This document shows, in pieces, positions 36,338-46,735 of a DNA stretch of 64,000 nt. The position numbers were made by a program, and so were the translations under genes. This DNA is from Sipunculus nudus (taxonomy: Eukaryota > Annelida > Sipuncula > Golfingiida > Sipunculidae). The stretch spans positions 35,447,229 to 35,511,228 of the forward strand of contig CM049314.1 of assembly GCA_026874595.1 (NCBI GenBank), given 5' to 3'. A model generated the notes under the pieces. That model saw only the letters and a list, made by a program, of their open reading frames with translations. It was not told where the DNA came from and did no database searches. Each line of letters begins with the position of its first letter. The first letter of the stretch is position 1.

Positions 36338-39300
36338 GTTATATAAAACAAACCCCTTTAGAAAAATATTTTTTCTTATATGAATAGGAAGAACAAATGC
36401 CACACTTAAATATTGTGGTAACGGTTATACTTTTGAATATATTATTAAAATACAAAAATTGTTTGCGTTTATCATATAATACTAGACCCCCTTAAAACAT
36501 TACAAAAGACAAAATATGAAAATAAATATATATAATGAATCTAATATTGTTACGTTAATAGTCCCAGTTTCAAAACTGGGAATCATAATCATATCGTTCA
36601 TTTATTTTTTTCATGTCAAGTTGCTTGTCTTATCTTGTAGTCCAATGGGGCATGCCGTCCTTTTCCGTGTCTGGGTTTATAGGGATGTTATTCGGAGTAA
36701 TTGCAAGTACTATAGAGAGTATTGGCGATTATTACACATGCGCAAGGATGTCTGGGGCTCCTAAGCCTCCAGTTCACGCTATGAATAGAGGTAAAGGTTG
36801 ATAATTCTTTGGATGTATATTTTACATTATTTTGGTCTATCTTTTGTTTTCAGACGTATGGAAATTCACACTAATTTAGTATGAATGTTGGTGTTAGATG
36901 TTATGCTTTGGAAAGCTTTTATTTAACGCTGAACTTACTGTATTGTTCTATGGATTATTTCAAAGCATCACATTTAGATAATCCTAATTATTGGTTACCA
37001 GACTTTTGGGCAACTTCAGTTCTGATATATCGGTGTTCTCATATGCGTTCATTTTTTACAATGATGCATGTTTTACCCCAAATAATAATTGATTCAGTCT
37101 ACAGTACATTGTTTTTACAGCAAAGGGAATCGTTAATAGACAATGTTTGATGGTCAACTGTATTCACTATTTTGTATAAAATTGCGTAAACGTTTATATC
37201 AGCAATATATTTTTTACTATTTTAACTGGCATCGGGACGGAGGGATTGGGTAATCTACTGTGTGGGATCTGGGGCTCAGGTGCGGGCGTGACGTCATACA
37301 CTGGCAATGTCGGCATAATAGCCTTGACAAAGGTAACTGATGTTGTAGATAAATGGGGAATATATACTAGTATTCCTCAATATTAAATCGAATAATACCT
37401 ATAATTGTTAAAGGTAATGATAATAAAAGTAAATGTGAACAGAATTGTATTATTTCAAGGTGTTCCCTCATGACAGCAACCAAAAATTTAAAGAGAAAAA
37501 AAGTCGTTCTACTTGTATCAAGAAGTCCTGATAAAGCAGGATATTTATGAAGACAAATAAATGATTAGCAGAGAAAAAAAAGTTCCGTTACAACCTGATC
37601 AAAATAATATAATCGAGGTTTGTTTACTTAATAAAAGTATGGCTTTATTCGTATGATTAATTGAATGCCATCTTATCCGTTTTCAGGTCGGGAGCCGCCG
37701 TGTGGTACAGTTTGCTGCTTTGTGGATGCTACTCTCCGGATTATTATCAAAACTTGGAGCACTCTTTGCCACTGTCCCCCGGCCAATAATTGGAGGCGTC
37801 TACCTCTACATTGTAGGCAAGTCATTTTCTTCTTGTTTGAGGGTATACATTTAAAAACATACAACGTAGTCGTAAAGCTCTATTAACAATATATAAATAT
37901 TGTTTCTTTGCAGGTTTCATCATCTCAGCTGGACTTTCAGAGATACAGTTTGTTAATTTAAGTCGGACAAGAAACATGTATATACTGGGGATGTCTCTCG
38001 CTCTAGGAGTCTACGTGCCGGGCTGGATCAAGACTAACCTGAGTGTCATTGCTACAGGTAAATTAGGCCGCTGTTTTAAATCATCTATATAGAAATAATG
38101 TTTAGTAAGAAGGCCATGCTTTGATGGTAGTCAAAGCATATTTTGTTGAAACAGTTTTGACAGAAATATCGCTGCCTAATTACGCAAATAAACAAGTCCT
38201 TGTTTATTTGACTTATTGCTTAAAGCTAAAACCTCTGGAAGTATAGCTTGAAACGAGAATTTAGTTGTTACATTTTTTTAACAAAAACAATAAAATATAA
38301 GTTTTTTTATTATTAAGGGATTTAGAGAAAATATTCTGGGGAAACTAGTGTTGTTCTGAATGGCCATGCAAGGCAACACCAAATATATATGGAATATACC
38401 GTATTTCCTCTTCATCGACAGTTTGGTAAAGCGAAAAGGCATTGGTTTGTTGTTCAAGACTTTCTTTCAAACTGGTAACATGTCAAACCCTTAAACGTTA
38501 TTGTCCTTGTGTACCATCTAATGAAATATCACAGAACAATGTAAAAGCCTGAAAGCTCAAAAAACTTCAGGAATTTCAGTCTTGACAGCCAATAACTAAA
38601 AAAAATCATCCCCAAATTATATGCTTTAGCTCGTAAAGTCCGCATTACAATTTTGTGGATTAAGGCCATATACCGTGGGTTAGTTCTCTTCTTGTGTCTC
38701 TTTGATATTTCAGTTACAGGATTCATGAGGAAAATAAGGCTATAATTAAACGTATTTTCATGGATTATCTTGTACCGCTTAGGTGTGAGGTAAATGATAT
38801 TATGCCTATAGTCGATTGGTAAAAAGCTCCCCCTTAGTGACCCGACTCTGATCCCAGGCGTTGCAATGAGAGTTATAGTAACCTGTCCAAGGCCGGCTGT
38901 TTTCTCCAGTTCCTCTTAATTACTCCACCCAACAGACTTTCGAATATGACTTTTCAAGATGAGCAGTGGAGAATGCATCAATGACCATGATAGCGAAATG
39001 GCCAGAATGCCGACTTGTGACCGCAAGACTGTTGGTAGGCGTCCCGTTAAGACCGCCTTCTGCGCAAAGATTCTTAGGCAAAATCTTTCCACAAGGATGC
39101 GCTCTCTCGACCCAGGAGTAAATGGGTACTGGTCATGGGAGGAAGCTAAATGTAAAACGAATAACCTTCTAAGGCTTGATATGGCTGCTTGGGCTGTATG
39201 CTCCCCAGGGAGCCGAAAAAAGCTACAAGAATGAACAGGCCCGAAAGACCAGGAAGAAAAGGTGGGGGGGAATGAGACTGACGTCGTCGTTGATATAAGA

Positions 39301-41021
39301 CTATAAACAACCACCTTTAGTTATTATAACTAGTGGTACAATACAAGTTTATATTAATTTCCCTTATTTTTATTGTACATGTGGAACTTGTGTGTGTTGC
39401 TGCAGGTTTGGTTACAGGAAGCGGTAAAATATCGTATATTCATTTTTTTTTTCACCAGGAAATACCACTATAGACCAAACAATTATCGTCATGCTGAACT
39501 CGACCATGTTCGTTGGGGGCGCTATATCAATATTTTTGGATAACACAATACCTGGCAAGTATAGATACAATAATGAATCAGGTTAATACATTTCAGGCCA
39601 TTGAGCGAAATTACTTGCACCTTTGAAGTACCACGCATACCTCATAAAAGTATTAACTGCATGTAACTTGCTCAGCTATTCTGTATTTCATTTTAAAGGT
39701 GTTTAGGTAAATATTGAAGATATTAGATTCTGGAATATTTGTACTGGCAAACGAAACGCAAAGATTAAACTTATATTTTACTTGAACAAAATATAATGCT
39801 TATAGTTAAAGCTGTGTATGTGGACAAACGCAATTAAATGTAAACCAAAAAAATACATCTGTTGTTGTAAAGTAAAGAACATTTCAACAAGCCAGGAAAG
39901 GTTTTACTCATTCTCATCTGTATCAAAGGTACTGAAAAGGCACTGAGACAATTTTTTTTCATTTTATTTTTATTTCATTCTCTGAATTCCGTTTATACAT
40001 ATATGCACATATCCGTTTCATACATTGATTCCATATGTCACACTCTGTAGCTCTCTTTCGGACTCAATGTCTAAAGCACCGTACCAGACTGGAAGGGTCA
40101 GGACAATGGTGGTAAAACGCTCGGCTCTTTCCTTTTGCCAATCGGGTCCGATTCCCGGCGTGACAGGGGTGGGCATGGGTTGTACTGGTCCCTACCAAAG
40201 TCGGTTTTCTCCGAGTCCTCCGGTTTCCTCGATCCCTCCAAACTACCGAAAGCCTCAATTAAAGCCATATACATAGCATTAGATGTTATAAGCAGTTTTA
40301 CAATCCAAATACAGTTAATGAAGTTTATATGTACCAGCAGTTGCCGCGAACAGTTTAATGAAGATTAAGGTCACATCAGATTTAGATTAGATGAGATACA
40401 TATGGCATCCAATAGGGTCACAAGGCAGGGATCTTGCAATATCTTTCGGTTAATATACCAAGTCCGTAAAGGCGATTGCCATAATTTTCCTTCTGAAAGT
40501 TAGCACCATTAAGATATGTTGCTCTCCCAGTTTCAGACCAGTCGGATATCCAATATGGTCGACAAGCAGTGATCTTGGAATTTGCTCTGTCGCACATATT
40601 TGAAATTGCGGTGAAAATCCAGTTTGCTCTCCCAGTTTCAGACCAGTCGGATATCCAATATGGTCGACAAGCAGTGATCTTGGAATTTGCTCTGTCGCAC
40701 ATATTTGAAATTGCGGTGAAAATCCAGTTTGGTGTAATTTTCATTTTCTGAAAAATTCATAGTGTTATTTTTTTAGTCCAGTATGTCACCGAACGGAGCA
40801 AATGTCGTGTTGCTGCTTAACCCGTGTTTGGTCTCATAATGGTGTTTTCCCCACCAGATCCTGATCGCCAATCAAGGGGACAATTTCGTGAGGAGCAGCA
40901 CACTGACGTCATCACGTACGACTTACCATGTGGTATGCGGTGGATCAGAAGAGTTAAATGTTTGGAATATTTTCCGTGTTCCCCAACGTTCAAGGGATTC
41001 CTAAAACGGAACCGAAAATGA
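30538..41021 (+). CDS. SLC23/NAT-family membrane transporter, copy 1, 13 exons, 608 aa
   Basis: This is a nucleobase/ascorbate permease of the SLC23 (NCS2/NAT) family in a membrane with multiple helices. Exons: 30538-30729, 31593-31750, 33027-33109, 34440-34585, 35003-35184, 35675-35798, 35895-36048, 36641-36790, 37229-37332, 37687-37816, 37914-38057, 39459-39554 and 40858-41021 (TGA 41019-41021). All phases agree. The total of 608 residues fits human SLC23A1 (598) and SLC23A2 (650). Landmarks are the Q64-H65 helix-1 pair, an extracellular loop (exon 4) with N156, N171 and N177 sequons and C149/C181, [10 protein letters not shown] with E372 and D376, and the NAT signature [10 protein letters not shown] (422-431) followed by [10 protein letters not shown]. 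The signature starts with Gly where the family has Gln/Glu/Pro. Introns 10 and 12 have GC donors, and intron 8 appears to end in TG. The ATG at 30538 is the first in frame. Substrate cannot be decided from sequence. Confidence 0.93.
31980..32042. repeat. TA microsatellite in copy 1 intron 2
   Basis: Long TA run; a second one lies in the same intron. Confidence 0.95.
32755..32805. repeat. Second TA microsatellite in copy 1 intron 2
   Basis: Uninterrupted TA run about 220 bases upstream of exon 3. Confidence 0.95.
33695..33735. repeat. ATT trinucleotide repeat in copy 1 intron 3
   Basis: Run of ATT/TTA units. Confidence 0.9.
35430..35462. repeat. TA microsatellite in copy 1 intron 5
   Basis: Simple TA run. 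Confidence 0.9.
36307..36332. repeat. TA microsatellite in copy 1 intron 7
   Basis: Simple TA run. Confidence 0.9.
38800..38945 (+). repeat. tRNA-derived SINE, diverged, in copy 1 intron 11
   Basis: An A-box-like 'tcgattggtaaaaagctc' and a B-box-like 'actctgatcccaggc' are followed by a 'ggctgttttctccagttcctctt' core. The order and core match the better-preserved SINE at 40094-40262, so both belong to one family. Confidence 0.5.
38955..39290. repeat. Probable interspersed repeat in copy 1 intron 11
   Basis: Open on both strands for 91 and 132 codons, with GC content above the surroundings and no protein motif. The segment 'gtaaatgggtactgg..atgggaggaagc' resembles SINE body sequence. It lies directly after a SINE head, so it may be the same or a second element. 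Confidence 0.35.
40094..40262 (+). repeat. tRNA-derived SINE in copy 1 intron 12
   Basis: Polymerase-III A box near 40109-40127 (GGTAAAACGCTCGGCTC), B box at 40144-40158 (GGGTCCGATTCCCGG), then a core 'tcggttttctccgagtcctccggtttcctc'. Cores of this type are found in mollusc tRNA-derived SINEs. The open frames here are incidental. Confidence 0.65.
40521..40730. repeat. Perfect 105-bp tandem duplication in copy 1 intron 12
   Basis: The unit starting GCTCTCCCAGTTTCAGACC at 40521 is repeated without any difference from 40626. The length is a multiple of three, so both strands stay open across both units. It ends 127 bases before the exon 13 acceptor. Confidence 0.95.
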
Positions 41022-41571
41022 TGTCACAAGTGTATACTGAAGAAAACGGATGTGATCGTAGAAGGACATATAACTGGATTACTTTTTTCGGTTTATTGAA
41101 TGTTGTAAATGGATCGTGTTGAGCAAATACATTAAAGATGAATTACGTGTCATTGACTATTCTGCGGAGAATGGTTCATTAACTGCAAAACAGTGACTGT
41201 AGTTTATATTTCTCTCGAGTTAAAATACAAACTAAGGATTCCAGTTATATAAATGTTTACAGTGTAGTAGTATGCAATGAAAGTGTTGAAGCTCCACAAA
41301 CAGTCTTTATAATCTACCGTGGTCTACGCTTGTATTGTCATAGTTTTCATAGCACCACCTGGTTATATATCGCATTGGTACTTAAGATACATTGTTATAT
41401 ACGGTATGATGTAACTGGCATAGCCGATGTCTTCCGTTGATAATTGTATCTCTAATGGAACCCAGTAATTAATTCTCATTCATAACATCTGTTCATCGCA
41501 TGCATTGTCCTTTTGTTCTTGGTTAGTCGCATTTGGTCCGAAGGGGGATCAGGTGATGAGACAGGGTGAAA
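41022..41571. other. 3' flank of SLC23 copy 1
   Basis: Presumed 3' UTR and downstream region. An ATTAAA hexamer lies near 41130, a possible poly(A) signal about 110 bases after the stop. No other feature. Confidence 0.35.
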
Positions 41572-44500
41572 AATGATGAAAACATTTTGCTTATATGAAA
41601 TATTGTTCGCTGTAACTGTCCCATGTTATGCTTTTTGTTTTTCATCAAATGTGAATTGTGGTCCCATTTATTTCAACCATTAAATTGAAAACGCAAGAAT
41701 TCTAGATGGGTGATTGCTGACACACAAATTTGAAAGGTTGATTATACCTCTGGAAAGTATTATATTTTTCCTTCGGTTCGTCGATTGGCTGGATGATTTG
41801 TCTGTTGGCGACTTTACGCAAAATATTATTTATGGATTTCATGAACTTGTGTTTTGGAATAGTATAACTTGTGTTTTCGGATAGTAAAGAAATAATCCAT
41901 TTATTTTTTTTTGAAATTCTGAAACACCATTATGTATTTTATTCAAAGGATTGATTACCATTGTCATATCCGTCAACTTCTAGATAAACTAAGGGCAGCA
42001 TTTGTTCAGCAACTTACCAGGTGAACCCATATTACTAACAGGTGACACAGTGCACGACACATGAAAGCTTGAAATCATTCAATGTTTCATCATACATTGG
42101 GTGCGTCCAGAAGAGATCAAGAGACTCAGAGACTCTCCTAAAGGAAATTTGGTGATTTTGGGAGGCCCGTGGCGGATTAAGAGGCCCCCCCCCCCTTGAG
42201 CCGTTACAGAGCTCATTCAGTCTATCTATTTTCCCAGTTATTCATAAATCACTAGCAATAACATTTTTTAGTTATCCACAGTTTATCTTTTTTTTTCTAT
42301 AAAAAATACGAGAAGCTCACATATTCACAATCAACATGGAGGGAAGGAGGCAAATCAGGAGTAATGTTATTGTCATTTGAACCGTTTCTCTAAAAAACAA
42401 AAGAGACCAGGCCAGTCCATTTGTAATATGCAGTTTAACTTTGCCAGTATTATTTCAGTTCAACCATTTAAAAATATACTAAATATAACTTCATTATTCA
42501 TACGCATTGTCCGTATGGTTTATCTAGCTTATTCTACCAATGCCTTAGTGGCTTGAGAACTACACCACGTTTTGCGTGCACTGTGCTGGAAGTGCGTGCG
42601 CCCGTATACGTGCTTGCATGCAAGTATGCGTGCGTGCGTGCGTACGGAGCATGGCCTCAGCTAGCATGGTTTGATGTCCGTTGCTCGAATGTTCTCATAT
42701 CTGAGCTTTGTTTTACCGATCTCCCAGTTTTCATTGTCATATCGCTCGCTTCGCTTTGAACTGAGCATTCAATTTTGGTGGTATACCTCATTTCTGTGTT
42801 TAGTTTTTTTAATTTTATTGTCGTATAGTGTTGTGTCAATTCCGCTTTACACGGTCCAATGCATTCACTTGTGTATATACAGAATCGTCTTAATGTAAAA
42901 AGGGAGGTTATATGACACAGGGCCTTCTCTCTCTTATATTAGATAATAGATAATAGAAATATTGTTGACATATATGCTGAATTGTCAAACCCAATCTATT
43001 AACTGTAAACCTCCTCTATTTCCATAATCTAAAAATACTACAAATCAAAATTACCACCTGTATAAGTTACTTCTTAATCACATGAGTATAGGTGAAAGTC
43101 CCAGCGTGGATACAAAATATAAATAAAAAATATAATTGGGTTTCACAGACCATTACCACACTATTGTACAGGGATATTCAGCTTAAATGCAAATGACCCT
43201 GCCAATGGGGATATCTAAGCGTTGAAGAACATAAATTAATTAAGACAATAGCTTATTAAACTAAGGGACAGAACAAAGTCCCATACCAATGTAGACACCG
43301 TATATTCATAATATATCTATCAGTGAAGCATTCCGTTTACATTTTCGTCCGGAAGGATATCTAAGAGTCAAACGCATTCCACTGTGAAGACATGCAAATT
43401 AAAACTATTTATTAATATGTCTGTAAGATTCAAGTCAACGAAATCCAAACCCCAAATATACAAACAAAAATATTTAAAACTTATTCTGACACTAACACCA
43501 ACAATGAAATTGGTGTGACGATAAAATTAAAGGAATTTGTAGAAACCATAATCCTTGCTCATATTTTGCGATACGTGTTCATGAAACTATTGTTTATTAT
43601 ACGTAGTGTACACAACATAAACACTGCCTTTTAAAGCGTGTCATTGTGATCATGTATTAATCAGCCAATTAGTAAAGTTCACAAGGGGAAGGAGAGCCAT
43701 TCCTAGCGAGTTACTATATCTAGTCTTATCTTATTTAAATAAACCCTCATAAACATGGACCTTTTTACATAGAACATATGAGAGAAATAGTTCAAAGAAG
43801 CACTTACAGGACCCCAAAACGTTGGGCAACCGTTCAATATCTGCTCCCAATAACTCTCCCACCAAATGACAAACATAACATAATCCCTCCCTGAATAACA
43901 CACAATCTTAAAATAATTTTCTTCATTCACTAGACATATTATGACCTATATAATTTAATACAAACAAAAATGTCTCGATATTCAAAACTAAGTAATACAT
44001 ATTTTACATTTATATAAAAATAAAAAAATATACACGAACATTGATGAGGATTTATTTGACACGTGCATTTTCCTAATTTTCTTCTATTTGATCAATAAAA
44101 GAATCATAATAAGGAAAAGAGCAAATTGTATTATACAATCTTATAGCTTTAGGCACAAACGAATTCGAGTACCTGTTTGTTCTGCTTTTAAGAGACTGCA
44201 GCCTGCAGCCTAATCTGTGGCAGACAAAATAATCACTGAGCAGGCTTTAACCTTTCTTTTCATCAATAGATAGTAAAAACTTGTTGAAGAAATGATGTTG
44301 AAACTTAAAAAAAAATGTATTATATTACCCTAAAATGTAAGGAATAAAATATACTTTTTTCCAGAACCCATTAAAACGTGAGAGCAGACATGTTCTGTTA
44401 ATATGCTTAGTTCTATGCAGTCCGCAAACAATCTTACGCAGAAAAAAATCTGTAAAACAAAACAATTCCATTGATAATAATCCGTTAATTGTACATTGGG

Positions 44501-44798
44501 TGTCCTACATACTTTACATTCATGACTCGGATAATGCACACCAACACTTGAATGTATTTTATACATATTACATATTTTTTTATACCAACGCTATATTTAT
44601 TCATTAAAATCACGGGACCAATCCTAAATATCCAAGACACCCTAATACATATGTAACATATATACAACTCACATGATTACAGACTATAAGTAGCTTACAT
44701 GACGACAAGTGTATTAAGTACCAACTATAATAAAACGTATTGTTCTTAGTACATGAGAAACGCCTACTCTGTCGCATCACGTTGAAAAATGTATAAAA
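41572..44798. repeat. Segmental duplication, unit A upstream flank
   Basis: Collinear with 52275-55276. Shared stretches include 'cattttgcttatat.aaat.ttgttcgctgtaact', 'gtgcgtcca.aagagatcaagagact', 'ttcagcttaaatgcaaatgaccct' and 'gcttattaaact.a.ggacagaac.aagtccc'. Unit A has about 190 bases (near 42460-42650, with a TGCG run) that unit B lacks. It contains a LINE tail near 44.1-44.3 kb. Confidence 0.85.
44090..44300 (-). pseudogene. LINE ORF2 C-terminal tail fragment (unit A)
   Basis: The minus strand reads SLKSRTNRYSNSFVPKAIRLYN, the R-T-N-R-Y...F-P-A-R-L-W/Y-N pattern at the end of many LINE ORF2 proteins. It is repeated in the duplicated unit at about 54.54-54.70 kb, so it predates the duplication. 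Confidence 0.5.
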
Positions 44799-45708
44799 AT
44801 GGACGAGAAAATGGTAGAAACAAATGGCATTGAGGTTATCCCAATTATTAAGATGGAGACGAAAGACAAAGGTACAGAAGCTGATGAAGAAGAAGTTACA
44901 AAGACCATCGACTCCCCGGACGAGATGCTGTACAGAATTGATGAGAATCCTCCCTTGTATCGTCTATCATGTTAGGGCTTCAGGTAGAATTTCTTTTTAA
45001 AGTCCCCCAGAATTTTCCCTATTAATTTCAATTTACCTCTGACAGTTATAATGTTTGTATGAAGGTTCAGGGTACAACAGAAGGGATATTTCAATTCTGA
45101 AGATATTCTGAATCACTATAATTTTCTTTTAATTTAAAGGACTATAGTCAGATGGGTTAATTATATTAACCAGGCAAAGGGATTTGGCCACGGAAATTTA
45201 TTTGAAAGGTATTTAATGGTCGCTTTGTTCTAGAACTGAACTGTGATATCTGATAGAAGTCCCTGACTACTTTCTCTTTTTTCATTTGTCATTTGACTCA
45301 TCAACATAAACTTTTGTACAATTAGCCAAGCGAAATAATGTCACGATCCACAGAAAGTATCTTGCTAATAACCGGTTATTCCTTCTAAGAAAAGTTCAGT
45401 CATTTTACATTTTCTTGTAAGCAGCGTTACCCTCAGATTTAAAGATGAAACAATCCATTGGTATTTTGTTCACCAGCTTGTTTAACTATAAGTAGAGCAA
45501 ACCGGAAAAAACATGCTGATTTATTTCAACAATTTATATGGGTAACTGAAATTATTTTTGTAACAGCAACTTCCTAATTAAACTTTGTAAGAATATATTT
45601 TCTTGCAAAAACTTTTCAAATGTAAATATTATTTCGTTCCTTTTCAATTTCAATAAATGTGCATAATGATAAAAAATGACATATATATGTATATAAATTA
45701 ATAAATAA

Positions 45709-45711
<3 letters not shown>

Positions 45712-45740
<29 letters not shown>
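45712..45740. repeat. TA microsatellite in copy 2 intron 1
   Basis: Simple TA run about 55 bases before pseudo-exon 2. Copy 3 lacks it at the equivalent position. Confidence 0.9.
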
Positions 45741-45745
<5 letters not shown>

Positions 45746-46663
45746 ACGTACCACGGCTTTTCTTTTGACAAGATCATAGTGATCTCTTTATTGCCAGCAT
45801 TTCCTACTCATGTTCTTGTCACAAGTAGCGGCTGCAACAATAGTTGTTGACATCGTGGGTATGGGAGACGACGTCTTGTCACGTGGTCAACTTATAAGTA
45901 CAACACTTTTACAATCTACCTTGGGAAACAGGGACGATAGTTGCTTTTTTTCGTAGTACTGTATTTAGAAACATAATTGATAAATGATATGTAGCATAAG
46001 AATGAATACTTCTGTACAATATCATACATTAAGGATCCTTGTTTTACTAAAATTGGCACTTCAATCTGCTAATTTTTTAGTTGCTTAAGTTTCAAAGTTA
46101 TTTTTTTTTGTATTTACTTTCCCTGCCAAAAATGGTTTCAATAAGTGCTGATATTGAACCTGGTCTATTACATGTATTTATGTATCATCACAACTGTGAA
46201 CGTATTCCTGGATTTTTTAATAGCGGAGTAAAATATTAATGAGATTAAAGTACTTCCAATATAAGTCGATATTTCAACTGTTTAATATTTTGATATTCAT
46301 CATATATCAGTGGATAATTCAATATTAGTAAAACATTTAAATTATGCAGACTACCAATTATACAAGGTTCCACGGCGTCTTATATAATGCCACTTATGGC
46401 CATTTCATCTCTTCCCAAATGGAATTTTAAAGGTAATAAAAACACATTTGTCTCTCCCTTACCCGAGTTAAATATACAGATTAATCATGCTCCCTAACGG
46501 ATTTGATATAAAAATGGTTAATTTTGGAAGATATTTGTACTTATTTTAGTAGAAAATATCGTTCAATAGGATGACAGCAATACATAAGAAAGATGTTGAA
46601 TGGCCATGCTGGTCCATCTCATGGAGATATAGAACAAGAATACACAGAAAAAGTCGGATCAAC

Positions 46664-46735
46664 CCGTATGGGAATCGAACCCATGACCCTCCGATTGCCG
46701 GTCGTCTGCTCTACCACTGAGCTAACAGGGATCCC
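46664..46735 (-). repeat. tRNA-like sequence (tRNA pseudogene or SINE head) at the lost exon 4 of copy 2
   Basis: On the minus strand a D-arm TAGCTCAGTGGTAGAGC (A box), a T-arm ATGGGTTCGATTCCCAT with a five-pair stem (B box), and an anticodon-like arm with mismatches are present. The acceptor stem pairs poorly. This makes it a tRNA-derived repeat or dead tRNA rather than a working gene. Copy 3 has its exon 4 region where this sits. Confidence 0.6.

Noticed and set aside
38916-39314. 132-codon minus-strand and 91-codon plus-strand frames in intron 11 of copy 1
   Set aside because: They lie in a probable interspersed repeat next to a SINE head; no protein family pattern.
40418-40751. Apparent repeat protein with two identical 35-residue units
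   Set aside because: Product of the perfect 105-bp intronic tandem duplication.
46664-46735. Functional tRNA gene on the minus strand
   Set aside because: A and B boxes are good, but the anticodon stem has mismatches and the acceptor stem does not pair well.
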